A stretch of DNA of 64,000 nucleotides from Echiichthys vipera (GCA_963691815.1 OY829661.1:5201226-5265225), one strand, 5' to 3'; counted from the first letter of the stretch, positions 49,861-62,109 are shown. The notes: a model not told the origin generated them from the sequence alone. Made by a program: numbers and translations.

Positions 49861-50726
49861 GAACTGCTTTGAAACAAAACATGTTTATAACATGCATCAA
49901 CAGACTAATCACCAATGCTTGAGCTATTTATATTATGAGAAATTATGTGAGATTTTAGCAATAACGAGTTCACCAATGATGAATGTGTAAAATGTAGGTA
50001 AGAAAGCGGATTTTCTATTGCAGTGCGGAGTGAAGAGTGTACACACTGAACTCTGACAATTGACTTATATCCACAGTGAGGGCTCAACCAGGGTTGAACC
50101 TGGGTAGATTGTGTGTAAGAAAGGCTTAACCTGTGTTAACTTATTCGCCTTCACGACACAGGGTCGCTAACAACCTGCGTGGGACAAATTATGTCGTTAT
50201 TGTCACGCTTCTTGTAGCTCATGTGCATCAATTTAAACAAACGGGAGGACTTTTCTTGTTGCTGTAACATTAATGCACCTAAAACACACCATAAAACTGA
50301 GCAGAATGTTTTCAGCTACAGTGGAGGTGAATGTCGTGGCCCGACTTGTGAGGATGATCGGGGACAACCACAACGTCATGAAGGATGCCAGATGAGAGAG
50401 GTGTCCACCGTGCACGGGAACAGCTCACAGACAAACTGAATACACTGAGGAAGCAGCAAACCAAAGTTCATGAGCACAACAAAAACCAGAGGCCTTGGAC
50501 TGCAGTATGAGCTGTGCAGCAACTCGGACACACTGATCACGTTAATCCAGTGTTCAGCTCCCCTCCAGCAGACAGCCAAGTGAAGAAACACTCTCGCCAG
50601 CATAAATGATTATTATTCATTGGGCATAATGCAGCCGTGGAAAATGCTTTACATCAATCATGCCACTGTTAAATAAAATCGCATGTTTCTTTACTATTTC
50701 ATTTTGATGCTGTAATCCAAATGTTA

Positions 50727-50890
50727 TTGAATTGAATTGAACGTTTTATTCGTCCCGTTTGTAAAAAAAACCATTTACATACAGTGGATTGGCAGTTTCT
50801 AAGAAGGGGGAGGAGAAAAAAAAAGCAGCTCCCAGACTTTGCTCCTGGGGAAGTAGACTGTGAGACGGGGGTGGGGGGGGGGGGGGGGGG
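50727..50890 (-). mobile_element. Retroelement 3' end, inverted
   Basis: The - strand ends '...gaataaaacgttcaattca' with an AATTC-type tail; upstream is 'tcccccttcttagaaactgc'. It is followed (on +) by a G homopolymer run of about 20. Confidence 0.5.
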
Positions 50891-50997
50891 GGGATCAGCA
50901 ACATAAGCACATATAAGCACACTTTACAGCATAAGAACTCAAAACTATTTGCACCAGGGAATGGGGAAAGGGGTGAGAGGTGTTCCAGTGCAGACAG

Positions 50998-51068
50998 GCA
51001 GCCAGCCGCAGCTGCAGCCAGCCGCAGCTGCAGCCAGCCGCAGCTGCAGCCAGCCGCAGCTGCAGCCA
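50998..51068. repeat. 15-bp CpG-containing tandem repeat
   Basis: Units of 'ccagccgcagctgca', about 4.5 copies; each contains the palindrome GCAGCTGC. Confidence 0.9.
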
Positions 51069-51765
51069 TCGGCGCCACCATGGACCCCGCCTCTTGCACT
51101 GGCGGGTGAAAGCGCTGATACAGCCTCAGTCCAGGAGTAGGCTACCAATCATTTGCATATACTATATACTAATAATCCTACTTTTTTAATGTCAAAGCTA
51201 ACTGTGTTTATTATTGTGTTATTAATATATTGTACAATGAGGACTTCAAGTACAAAATATTAGTTCTGGTGGAATGCTGTGTGTTACATCCTCAGCTGCC
51301 CGCTGAATAGGAGGTATAACCACTCTTCCCATTTCCAGCACCTGAGGTTATTGGGTTATATTTCTCCGGGGTTGTGACCCAGACCGTGTCTGAATTGGGT
51401 GAACCCATGTTGACTAGCTTGTATTGAATTTACAAAGGAGGTCTGAACAAGGGTCAGCTAACCTTGGTCTGACCCTGGTCCTTGGTGTGAAAGAGGTATG
51501 ACGAATACTGACCTAACTATTGTGACACACGAGGGGTGGACAAAAACACAACGACTTAATAATTGTAAATAAAATATATAGAATAAAAACAATGCACATG
51601 TTGACCAACTCTTTGCTAGACAAAATTAACTAAAATATACACAAACAAAAATATACACACTTGGATGCATTTTGTTGGGCAACCCTGTGTTAAACAATGA
51701 AAAAACATGAAACTTGAAATTGTAAATACCATGTAACAAAACTACCTGGCTGGAACCATTGACAG

Positions 51766-52190
51766 TGCGTTTAGATGCACATTAGTAAATGGTCTTACCC
51801 CCGGTTAAGTGAATAATCAGATTATTGAAGTTCCCCACGTTTACATGAAACAGGGTTGAGCACCACTTACTGTACCTCTTCCTCCGGTACAGTAAGTGGT
51901 GCTCCGCCAGCATACAGCTGGTTGGAATACCGCTTTATTTTCACGTTCACCTTTGTCAAAATCACAAACAGCCAACTTTTGGACAGAATTACGACAGAAA
52001 CGGATCTTCTTGGTAGTGATGTTAGTTACCATGGCGAAGTCCTCCCTAAGTTTAAAGGTAATGCTCTAATGATCTATATAAACTAGGTCTGTTATGAGAA
52101 CTACGATTTTTTTCCCAGGGTACGGTGTTTACATGGGGTTTGAGAAACCAGAGTATGCCCTTAACCTGAATATAATCGGGTATTTAAACT
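51766..52190 (+). mobile_element. Dispersed repeat R3, copy 2
   Basis: Pairs with 28430-28945; retains 'ccggtacagtaagtgg', 'ctccgccagcatacagctgg' and 'gatcttcttggtagtgat'. Confidence 0.7.
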
Positions 52191-52239
52191 GCTTGAAAAC
52201 ACACTGATTTTGGTTACATTGGTCTCATTAGTACAGACA

Positions 52240-52790
52240 GATCAGGTTACGGCCTCTTCTGACCCAGAAGGCAGCACAGGTTCTGGTCAAGGCACTTGAC
52301 ATCTCCTGGCTGGTCTGCCCGCCTGTTCCGTCCGACATCCGCAGCTCATCCAGAATGCAGAAGTTCCCTCACACTGCATCGCTCCTCCGCTCTCTTCACT
52401 GGCTTCCTGTAGCTGCTCGCATCCATTTCAAGATACTAGCACTTGCATAATGCACTACTAACGGATCAGGCCCAGCTTACATCCAGGACATGATTAAACC
52501 TTACACCCCAGCCCGCCCACTGTGCTCTTCATCAGCAAATGGGCTTGCTGTCCTGGCTACCAAATATTGGAACAAGGTCCCCATTGACATCCAGGCAGCA
52601 GAAAAGTCTATACATCTTCCGTTTCTCTCGACTGCACCTTGGCTAAGAAAATGGTTTATTTGAGAAAATGCACTTACAGTACAACACTTTCTCAATACTT
52701 GCTCTTGTGGTTTGTGCATTAATTAATGAATGCGCTTCTTGGAAGTTACTTTGGACAAAAGCGTCAGCTAAATGAAATGTAATGTAAAGA
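52240..52790 (+). mobile_element. L2-like LINE 3' end
   Basis: A broken frame reads LRSLHWLPVAARIHFKIL, GPAYIQDMIKPYTPARPL and LAVLATKYWNKVPIDI, the C-terminal part of an L2-type ORF. It ends in 'ttggacaaaagcgtcagcta' and 'aatgaaatgtaatgtaa', a typical 3' tail. Confidence 0.8.
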
Positions 52791-52983
52791 TCTGTGTTGT
52801 ACAATACATGTAGGAGATCCAGGTGACTGTTTACAATTTCCAAGAAGTTTATTTCAATGGCCAAAGAAAAGGATATTTTAATAGGTTACCTTATCGGATT
52901 GGTAGTGTATTTGAGCCCAGGTTGCCACTTTGACAGCAAGATTCAGTTTGAGTTGCACAAAGTTTCTGTGTGAACCAGTACAG

Positions 52984-54477
52984 GGGTCCGTTTCACAAAG
53001 CAGGTTAAAAAAACTCTGAGTCTAACCCTGAACTCTGAGTTGATCTACTCTGAGATAGGAAACTGAGTTTTCGGTTCCAGAACAGCAGATTTGTGTTAGG
53101 TGGATCAACACAGAGTAGTTTGACCTGGAGTTAAGCGCGTGCACCACAAGTTAAAAAAGACAGCATCAATGGAGCCCTGATTCGACGAGTCACCATGGCA
53201 ACGGGGAAGAGGAGGGCTACGCTACAACTGGAATTGAAAATATTAATGCGCTCATACGGAGAGTTTGAGCAGGTTTACACCGCTGCAGCAGCAAAAGAGA
53301 GGGAGACGGTGCGGGAGAACATTGCTGCTCGGGTCAGTGCGTAAGTTTAAATGTAGTCCTGTTGCAATCACAGTAATATCACAGGGGGAACTGCTTGAGT
53401 GGGAGCCTATTAGTTTATTTCATTTAAGTGCAACCCCGCGGGGGCACTTGGCAGCAGCTTAAGATGAAACATAAAAACATTGTTCAAACAGGTAAAACGT
53501 CGGCACAATCTCATGGTGACGCCTCATTTTGAGCATGTTTTACATGGTAAAGTAAATATTACCGTAAGTGGCTGTTTTATTTGTTGTATAAAAAACTCCC
53601 ATTTGCAAAATAACGCAGCGCAACACACAATATCTGCTGGGTTAGGAGAGCATGACTTTGGTTGTTAATGTTGGAAATGTAAGGACAGATGAGATGGACT
53701 GTGACATGAAACGGTGTTGTGCCGTATTCAGAACCCCTGCCGTGAAATGCACCCCTTCGCATTATAGATGATATTCTGGATCAGAAGGCTATATAGGAGT
53801 AGTTTATATACCGGTATCCACATTAAAAGCACACACTTTTGAACCTATGAATTGCAAGAAAAGCTGGGATTATATTTAGGAAACGCTAAGTCAAATACTT
53901 TCAACTTTCTCAAAAGATCCATTTCATTCATTTTGTAATTATGGCTGCAGTATATTAAGGACGTCTATGCGCGGTCTGATAATCATCTCCCGACGAATAT
54001 TTAATTCTCTGTGCAGTAATGCTGCACCTTCATCCACGGGATCGTTATCAAAAGGATATGCCATGGTAGTGAAATAGTCACCACCTAATATAACTTCTAA
54101 TGTAGGCCTACTGACTGATGTTTGCAGTGATTTTCTGAAAAAACAGACGACAGAACTATACTACGCCAAAACTCGCCTGCTGACTGAATGAATGAGGAAA
54201 TCAAACACCGTGTGTGGCTGAAAGAGGGCGGAGACAGAGAGAAACTCAAGGTTTTCTGAGAAAAACCTGGTCCCGACCAGGTTAGTTTCAGAGAGCATGT
54301 TACCATGGTAACTGACCGAGAGGTTAAGTTACCTCTCTCTGTGAAACAGGCTAGAGTTACCCCTCTGTCTCTGGTTTGAGTTACCTCCCTTTGTGAAACA
54401 GAAAACTCAGAGTTTCCCCTCATTTCAGGGTTAACAGACTCAGAGTTTTCACTAAACCTGCTTTGTGAAACAGGCCC
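52984..54477. mobile_element. Complete non-autonomous Harbinger-like transposon
   Basis: 1,494 bp with long (about 75 bp) imperfect inverted termini: GGGTCCGTTTCACAAAGCAG at the left and the complement of GGGCCTGTTTCACAAAGCAG at the right, continuing with 'aactctgagtc' blocks. CAG lies on both sides (52981-52983, 54478-54480), a 3-bp duplication. It keeps a Myb-like first exon but no transposase. Confidence 0.85.
53195..53340 (+). pseudogene. Myb/SANT-like DNA-binding protein, first-exon remnant inside the Harbinger element
   Basis: The frame from ATG (53195) reads MATGKRRATLQLELKILMRS, then YGEFEQVYTAAAAKERETV and ENIAARVSA, ending at a donor GC|GTAAGT. Harbinger elements carry a Myb-like protein that works with the transposase. 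Later exons are not evident, so this is a relic of the parent element. Confidence 0.55.
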
Positions 54478-54629
54478 CAGGTGTTAAACTGAGCTGACTG
54501 GGCAGGTGATGAAAAATGAATTGAGAACCAAGAAAACATTCCAGGTCTGTCATATGGAAACTGAATCAGCCATGGATTAAAGTGCTTTTGCATTTGCATA
54601 GAAGAAGGTAGGACAATAAATCCCATGGC

Positions 54630-55165
54630 TTAAGGTGAGACAGCTCAGCATTTTAAGAAAGAACACTTTTATTTTGAACAAATTAACTGGCATTTTGTTT
54701 TTTCATCACATCAAGACAAATACAGATTTGTCAGACACAGATTACCCTTATCCCAGCCGTCTTCTACTTTCAAAAATCTTAAAAGTTACAAATATAAATA
54801 CACAGCCACTCAAGGTAAATTAAATACAATTGCAAAAACACAATAAGACATTAACCAGGTAAATATATAACCTAAATAATAAAACTTAAAATAAAATATT
54901 TACACATAAATCTAAATGAACTAAATGGGTACAAGAAGCCCATTTAAACGTAAAATGGGTAGCAGGCCTTAAAAAATAGTTACAAAGCAGGTATAACATT
55001 TTATCATGGTCAAATCTAATTATTTCCCACAAAATTAAGGCATTTCCCCCATATTTTACAAAAGGTATCAGTCTTTCTTTAAAAGTAAAGGTTAATTTTC
55101 TAAGGCAAGATGTTGAGAGAGGATATTTGTTTATTTCATTTTATAGTTTGTTTGTTGGCTTGAAA
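54630..55165. other. AT-rich sequence, nothing recognised
   Basis: No feature supported. Confidence 0.4.
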
Positions 55166-55169
55166 AGCG

Positions 55170-55540
55170 GAAGTGGAATTGTATAGAAGTCAATGAGAAA
55201 ATGAGCCTACTTCTCAGGTGATTTAAGTAAACATTTTCCTACTGTGTTTACAATCTCAACCACTGGTTTCAAATCTTCTTCATTACAGCATGATGTTTAT
55301 TTATTCAATTATGGTCCTATTTAGAGTAAAAAAGACAATGACGCAGTGGATGCTTTAGGACGTGGTTACCTGTGATTTACAGGTCACCATGCTAGTGACA
55401 GGACAGATGTTTAGCGGCATATACACGGCACTTTGTACATTGAAACAGCTGTGAACTTGTTTGTGGGTGTTGTCGGTGTTAAAGTCTCAGGACTTTGACC
55501 CTCTCACAGTGTGTTTTCACTCCATCAGAGCCCCCTCCCG
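55170..55540 (+). repeat. Dispersed repeat R4, copy 2
   Basis: Pairs with 19600-20010 in the same orientation. Confidence 0.7.
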
Positions 55541-55784
55541 TACGCAGAGTTTAGCGTTATAGTACATCACTTGATTTCCTGCTTCTCCGGATGTTATTTC
55601 TACAGTAATAAATATGTGGATTACATATAAATTACAGTGCGCTACTTTTCATAGTTATATATTCAAATAGTGAATGAGGATAGCCTGAACGAGGAGTTAA
55701 AGTAGGGCCATACAGCCTCACATTTATATTAGTGTAGTGACCTTAGTGCTCTTTGTTTCATCATCAGGGGGGGACACTAACTGT

Positions 55785-55990
55785 GGTGACACCCCAGATG
55801 TCCAAAATGGTGGAGTAGCAGTTTTTCAAGCCTTTTATTATATAGGATAGACAGGAAATGGGGTAAGAGTGGGGGAGACATGCAGCAAAGGGCCGCAGGT
55901 CAGAGTTGAACCCCCAGCCGCTGCCTCGAGGACCTTCAGCCTCTTTACATGGGGCCACTGCTCTCACCACTCCGCCACCGGCCGCTCCTG
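55785..55990 (-). mobile_element. tRNA-derived SINE (family A), inverted copy
   Basis: The - strand has 'ggagcggccggtggcggag', 'gggttcaactctgacc' and 'gccctttgctgcatgtctcc', as in 8226-8415. Confidence 0.75.
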
Positions 55991-56449
55991 GAGGTAAATT
56001 TAAGAATGCCTTATCAAAATGCCTGACTCTAAACTCTCTTGACCTTTTGATATTTGAGAGGAACTCTATGAGAACTCTGGAGCAGGCTGTTAAATGTTAA
56101 ATTAAACACTGAGATTATTGAGCCTCTCTTACTTAAAAGACTGGGATTTCCTCTTTGGATTAATTGACACTATCACAAGTCAAATGAACCATTCTCTTCC
56201 CTCCTAAACTACATGAACACTGATGACCTCTACCCCTTCAGCGTTTTTACATTCGTGTTAATGTCATTGTAGCTGTCATTAGTGGAAATCAACATTTTAA
56301 TTTGGTTTTAAAATGAGTACAACACATACAAGCTGAAATCAGTACATTTCTCTTCACTGATTGGATCTGTTACATTAAGTTTAAAGTTAAAAAAGAAAAT
56401 GATTTGCATAGTCTTGATTTGAAAATATTGGTCAGTATATTCAGTAACT

Positions 56450-56455
56450 TTTATT
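56450..56455 (-). terminator. lyz: Poly(A) signal of the lysozyme gene
   Basis: AATAAA on the - strand about 100 bp after the stop codon. Confidence 0.65.
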
Positions 56456-56557
56456 ATTCTCCTGTCAGATGAAACATACAAAAAGTGTTTGGATCAACGG
56501 CAGCAGAAGATGAGACTGTTATTATGTCGATGACGACGTCCTGGTTCCACGTGTTGA

Positions 56558-56624
56558 CTAAAGACCACATCCGGACAAATAGGAGCTCAGGTCACGGCCC
56601 TCGCAGTGACGGCGCCAGGCCACC
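56558..56624 (-). CDS. lyz: lysozyme exon 4 (end of coding)
   Basis: Encodes VAWRRHCEGRDLSSYLSGCGL and a TAG stop; the last two cysteines are here. Acceptor TGGTTTTAG. Confidence 0.94.
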
Positions 56625-58973
56625 CTAAAACCAGACAAAGGAACATCACCCATCTCTCCACATGTTCAGGTTGCGTGCAGTGAACACATCACAGTCACAT
56701 GATCAGATCTTACCAGGCGCCGATGCCATTGGGATCCCTAACGACGCGCTTGGCACAATTGATCGCCACGCTGACATCATCAGTCAGAAGGGCTGTGGAA
56801 AAAAACAAAACGGATTTGAACAGTAGTTTCAAAAGTTATCTTCACTTGGTAAAATAACTGCATTCATGTAGTGCTTTTATCTACGTTACCTCCTCTTTCC
56901 TCAAACCTAATTTTTTCTAGATGAATATATATATATATATATAAGAGAGAGAGATAATATAATCTATTTGCATCTTTCCTACAAAGAATATTTCACCTTG
57001 GCTATTGTTTTCTGTCAGATTGTTGTTGTTGATGTTGACGTTTCCGACTGCACTTGAAGGCAACTTCATTTCACGGAGAAAGTGAGAAAGAAAAGAGACA
57101 GAAGGGAACTTTCCCTGGACCAACTGATCTCATCTGAATGCCTGCCTATTTTAAAATAAAAGTTTAAATAAGAGGATGGCTCAGCTTATCAAAAGTGTTA
57201 ATTTGGCCAATTTGAGATTTAGTCTTAGTCCTGTGTCAAAGGTCCTTCTTAGTTTTTATAATATTTCAACCTCATTTTGTTTTTATTTAGTCGACTTAAA
57301 GTCGGAGCATTTTAGTCGAAAAAAATCTCACAATGAAACAATGAAAAGGAATAGAGATTTGGGCAAATTCATGAACTATGTTTTCATCTCGTCTTTTTTA
57401 GTCGACGATAACTTATGTTGATAATCTTTACACTTTTAGTGTTGATGGCGTAGGTGCTGTCTCGTCATTGTTTCGTCTTAGACATGGAAAAAAAAGTTGT
57501 TGATGAATATATTTTGTCATAGTTTTCATTATTGAAATGAACACTACTTATAAGTTGGTTATAAACTGTTGCATAAGCAAACAGCTGTCTACAACTGTCT
57601 TTACATCCACCATTCACTAAGCTACATTATCATCCCATTGGAGTTATGTGTCCCTATTATACACTGTGTTATTACTGCAGCTTGGTGGTGATCAGGACAA
57701 AATGGGATTGACCATGCACGTTATAAAAATGTGCATGACAATGGCAAGTGATAAAGAAGTAGAAAAAGGTCCCTGTGTAGTAAATCTTTGGATATGGTGG
57801 TTCATTACTGACCACTGCACTGGATGTTGCATGCGTTGGCTGTTTGGGGGGTGCGTCCGTCGTTACACCACCAGCGGCTGTTGATCTGGAAGATGCCGTA
57901 GTCAGTAGATCCGTCCGTGTTGTGGTTGGTGGCGGTGGTGCTGTAATCCGACTCCCACTTGCTCAGACACACCCCTGCAGAGGAAGCAGAACAGATCCAC
58001 ATATAGACCACCTGAAAGAAGGAAACCCATTTGAGCCCTGTTCCACAAGTCTACACTGGGCATCAAACTTCAAATTAAAAACTTGCTTGAGTTGTGTAAT
58101 TCTTCACCATTTTTGTCAACATTAATGTGGCATGGTGATTGGTGATAGTTTGATGAAAAGATCGACCTCACTCTCATTTCTGTGTGCGAAATATGAAGCT
58201 ACCAACGGGAGCCATCTCAGCACAAACATTAATGCGTATGCGTATGTTTGTTTAATCTGTACAAAAAAGAAAGGACAGCAAGATAACATGGTGTGGAGAT
58301 AACGTTATGCAACAAAAGTCAATTCTAATTGGATGCTTAAAAAGGCCTTATTATACTAGTTTTTACGGTCATATTTGTTTTTTTCGGGTCAACTACAATA
58401 GCTTTACATGCTTTGATATTTAAAAAAATCTCTAATAGCGACCGACACCCTAGCGTTCAAACCTGAGTGCAGCTGACCCAGATGGTCGGCAGGGCTCACG
58501 TCTAAATGCAAGTACTACATTATTTGACACTTTGGTTTTATTAAACGTGACTATAAAACATTCTAACTACATTTATAGGTCAGAAGCTTAATAGGTCCTC
58601 TGTAAAGAAGGTGGATACATTGACATTTCATAAAGTAGTCAATATATTGAATATTTCAATACATTCTTTGCTATGACAAGCTTTCAAATTATAGTATACA
58701 TATATGTGCCAAAAGTATATGTGAAAAGAAGGGAGTACGCTGGTATTGCCCTTTAGACTGATGCTATGTTTCACAACAATAATAAAATGCATGTAAATGA
58801 GTCATTTCCAGACACAGTATCTGCAGACTGACACATTCATACTCACAGTCGGCCAGGCTGTTGCCACGGTAGCCATCCATTCCATTATTCTTCAGCACTC
58901 GGGCCCACTCACAGCGCTGGTAGACCTTAGCACTGGCCAAAGCCACAAAGAGCAGAAACACTAGACTCCTCAT
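56558..58973 (-). CDS. lyz: C-type lysozyme (whole gene, 4 coding exons)
   Basis: Joining 58973-58847, 57974-57813, 56792-56714 and 56624-56558 gives 144 residues with consensus splice sites. The product is a secreted muramidase that cuts peptidoglycan between MurNAc and GlcNAc, an innate defence enzyme. A signal peptide (MRSLVFLLFVALASA) is followed by the mature N-terminus KVYQRCE. In mature numbering, Glu35 (KWES) and Asp52 (STDYGIFQINSR) are the catalytic pair, and all eight cysteines sit at 6, 30, 64, 76, 80, 94, 115 and 127. The mature length of 129 is normal for the family. Exon phases match vertebrate c-type lysozymes. No calcium-binding or lactalbumin-like change was noticed. It appears intact and functional. 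Confidence 0.96.
56714..56792 (-). CDS. lyz: lysozyme exon 3
   Basis: Encodes LLTDDVSVAINCAKRVV to GIGAW, with Cys94. Acceptor TTCCACAG, donor TG|GTAAGA. Confidence 0.94.
57150..57545. repeat. Repeat in lysozyme intron 2
   Basis: AT-rich sequence with 'tagtcgacttaaagtcgg', 'cattttagtcgaaaa' and 'tttagtcgacgataac', a pattern I know from a fish DNA-transposon family. The open frame 57176-57421 is not a gene. Confidence 0.45.
57813..57974 (-). CDS. lyz: lysozyme exon 2
   Basis: Encodes VCLSKWESDYSTTATNHN to NACNIQCS, with both catalytic residues. Acceptor CCTCTGCAG, donor AGTG|GTCAGT. Confidence 0.95.
58847..58973 (-). CDS. lyz: lysozyme exon 1
   Basis: Encodes the signal peptide and mature residues 1-27 (KVYQRCEWARVLKNNGMD to NSLAD) plus one base of Trp28. 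Donor GACT|GTGAGT. The start is fixed by the signal peptide and the TATA box about 50 bp upstream. Confidence 0.95.
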
Positions 58974-59022
58974 GATGGATCTCTCTGATGGAGCGAATGG
59001 TTCCACAGCTGCCGCTGAATGT

Positions 59023-59031
59023 CCTTTTATA
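59023..59031 (-). promoter_or_regulatory. lyz: TATA box of the lysozyme gene
   Basis: TATAAAAGG on the - strand, 50 bp before the ATG. The 5' UTR must be short. Confidence 0.8.
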
Positions 59032-59179
59032 GTAACTGTGGCTGCTTTAATGCACGCTAACTCCCTGTTTTCCTTGAATTTAGTCCAACAAAGCTGTTGA
59101 AAGAGGTGGATATTCCACTTTTTGAATCCAGGTTTTTTGAGTTTGAACTTTGAGCAGCTGTTTGTTTTCAGGTGGAGCA

Positions 59180-60175
59180 TGTTATCAGTGTGATAAGAAA
59201 GACTGATATCACGGTCAAAGACAAAGTGAAATCCAGGAGGAGCTCTGGCACAAATTCATCTGCAAATGTCTGCATATACATATGCAAATCCATCTTGGGT
59301 GGCAGCCAAGACAAAATATTGTGTCCAACCTGACCTGATAAGAGCGGATGTAAAGGTGCCCTGTTAAGTTCTCTCTGAACAAAATTATATTATTTTTGTT
59401 CATAAGTGTTTACTATGTTTAGGTATGTGTTACCATCACAAACTGTCAATCAGTAGAGAAGCATGAAATCAAAAGGAAAGTGATTACATGCCAGTGTAGT
59501 CGTAAGAATAATGACGTTTCCATTACGGTTGAATACCCGCTATAAGACTGGTCTCACTCATCGTAAAGCCCCTCATTTAAATGAGAGTCCTTTCACCAAT
59601 TAAAAGAGCCTGGTTGCTGATTAAATATAACTCTAAGCGAGATGTGACATAGGTAGCACTCAACACTAAAACAAGTAGAGAGTAGACGCTTTTATCCAGT
59701 GGTAATTTGCTATTTATTTCTACTACTGACGCACACGCATCTGTGCATGTGCTTGTTAAAATGAGTGCTGCATTGCTCTTTGCTGCATGTCGCCTCCTAG
59801 CTCTCTCCCATGTTCACAAACGCATTTTGATAATTGTCGGAATAATGCTCATAAAACTGTGTCTAACCTGAATGTCAACTAGATTATTCAAACTGCCACT
59901 ATTCTGTATTTCTCACTTTCAAAGAAGTGCTGCAGCGCCGCTCTGGTCTATCAACCATTACCCGACGATTGAAACCCATTCAATTTGATACGTCAACTCC
60001 GGAGTCTCGTAAATCCCTTTGTATTTATTTGGATTGGAGACCCACCGAGTGAGGGGACATTTGAGATGACGTGCCCTGCTACTTTCCCGAGGCCACATTT
60101 TACCCCAACGGAACTGTACATGTCCTTGTCAACATGTACAATCAGAAATACACAATTACAAACTACTTATTAATG
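59180..60175. other. Upstream flank of lysozyme, nothing recognised
   Basis: No supported gene or repeat. Confidence 0.4.
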
Positions 60176-60679
60176 GGTTACAGTAATGTAATTACTTTTT
60201 CCAGTGGTGTACAGAATTACAAATTTTGGTAGTTACATTACAGTTACTAATTCTCTTTGCCCCATTAGTTCCACAATCTGAGGTCTGGTTGTTTGCTGTT
60301 TTACCAGGAGGCTTGAAGGGAAATGCCTGTATTTTTCTACCTGGACCCTATTTGTGACTAATGGGGACAATAAGTTTTTAGATTGGTCCAGTATTGAGCA
60401 AGAGCTCTGCAGCAGCAAAACCAGCTACAATCACACGGGGCAATTACAGACCATCATTTTATGTCCACTACAAGAGCTTTCTTTTGTCAGACAGATTCAG
60501 ATTGGTCTTATAAGTGTCTGACTGTATTATAGAATTATAGGGAGGGTTTCAAAACCATAGAGGAGGGGTCTGTGTGTCCTCCCCCAGAAGTAAATAATTT
60601 TAGAAACTGCGTTTTTCTGCATCCTGGTGACGTAAAATATCACTCACGATGCGCCGCGGATGTGCCTCTGATCAATGTC

Positions 60680-61336
60680 ACGTGCCCAGAGTAATCAATA
60701 GTTAGAGAGTTACAGAGCCACCTACAGGCCTGGCATGTGTACTACAGCGGTTTAGCTCAGTTTCTCTGGTGTGGACGCAGATATTTCTTGAGCCGAGGGC
60801 GTGTGGACAGAAAACTGGAATGAGGGGTTGGGAAACAGATCGTTTTTGTACGATCTGTTTTTTCGTGTGGACGAGGCCTGAGTCAACGGGCAACAACAGG
60901 AATAACCCAAAGTAGCCTAGTTGAACTGGAAGTAGAGCCATTACTTTTCTTCACATGAAATTAGAGGAACGGATGTATACCTGAAATGCACATTATGAGC
61001 TGTAATGTCCGTGCTTCTGCACGTCCGATTTTAATGCAATTCCAGTGCGACTTTGTCACTCTCAATATAATAAATATCAGAAGTTACAAAACATCTATTG
61101 TGATTTTTATCGATGCATTATATAAATATAGTAAATCTAATACCCACAATAATACATGATATTTGATTGGAGACTTTTCTCACTTTGTCCCACAGCAACA
61201 TTAAAACAGTTCAGTTACTTTCCATAGTATGTAGTTATTTTTATAATTTGTAACTCAGTAACTATAATTATTTTTTGGGAGAAGTAACTAGTAACTGTTA
61301 CTAATTACTTTTCTAAAGTAATGTGCCCAACACCGG
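60680..61336 (-). mobile_element. hAT-type element, copy 2 (no nested MITE)
   Basis: Inverted relative to 30113-31798. It ends '...gtgcccaacaccgg' and shares 'atgtccgtgcttctgcacgt', 'aggcctggcatgtgt' and the 'gtaactagtaactgttact' zone. The left terminus is worn and could not be placed. Confidence 0.75.
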
Positions 61337-61339
61337 TAA

Positions 61340-61950
61340 TGACACTGAGGTAGTTTGGAGTGATGAGACGGTTGAGGTTCAGGAGTTCCAGTAGTAGTTG
61401 ATGAACATTAGCACCAGCTAACATTAGCTACTGAAGCCTCGAGCTGGGGAGGAGGCGTCAAGCAAAGAGCAAGAGACAGGAAAGAGACCAGAACAGGAGG
61501 ACAGACCCAGGAGAGGGTTGAGGGGAAAATCCTGACACCGTGGCAGAGAATAGTCCCGCCAGTGTACATTAGAATACAACTGTGTATATTTTGTATTTGC
61601 AAATTGCATTGTGTATATATGTATTTGTATTGCATTTTGGTGAAGAGATTTCAGCTACACTAACACTAGCACCTAGTCAGCCGTGGATGTGAGTACACAG
61701 AGCCGGAGGTTTACCCTCTCTGAACTGTGAGTTACACAGACATTTCAGACACTATTGGAAGAAGAAAGAGATGGAAGTCCACAGTGACAGCACAGTTTAC
61801 AGAGAAAGCACAAGCAACACAAATTGACTGGTATAAGCCAGCATCCTCTCTGGGTACTCAATACTGTGAAAGTATCAAAACACTCAATCCATGAAGAAAT
61901 GCACATAGCCCGTATTCAGAAACTGGTGCCAGAACTTTCATACAGTTGTG
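61340..61950. other. Intergenic sequence, nothing recognised
   Basis: No feature supported. Confidence 0.4.
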
Positions 61951-61954
61951 ATGT

Positions 61955-62095
61955 TGGGGGCGGCTGTGGCTCAGAGGTAGAGTCAGTCGTCTTCCATTCG
62001 AGAGATCGGCGGTTCAATCTGGTCTGCAATGTCGAAGTGTCCTTGCGCACGGGTGTGTGAATGTGGTGTGAATGGTTAGATTAGATAGTATGTAC
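61955..62095 (+). mobile_element. tRNA-derived SINE (family C)
   Basis: A-box-like 'tgtggctcagaggtagag', B-box-like 'ggttcaatctgg', then 'gaagtgtccttgcgcacggg' and 'gtgtgaatggttag'. Related to the inverted copy at 48805-49075. Confidence 0.8.
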
Positions 62096-62109
62096 ACTCA
62101 GAAAAGTTT

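Larger units (their letters stand above)
50075..51510. mobile_element. Possible large MITE with eroded ends
   Basis: The left part 'ggttgaacctgggtagattg' and right part 'ctgaccctggtccttggtgt' recall ends of a common fish DNA element, but no target duplication can be read. It holds other repeats (50727-50890, 50998-51068) and a small open frame at 50306. Confidence 0.3.

Noticed and set aside
57805..58011. Start at the Met 12 codons before the catalytic exon of lysozyme
   Set aside because: That Met lies in intron 1; the true start is in exon 1 with the signal peptide.
61957..62040. Functional tRNA gene
   Set aside because: It has A- and B-box-like motifs, but the body continues into a SINE and the cloverleaf cannot be completed.
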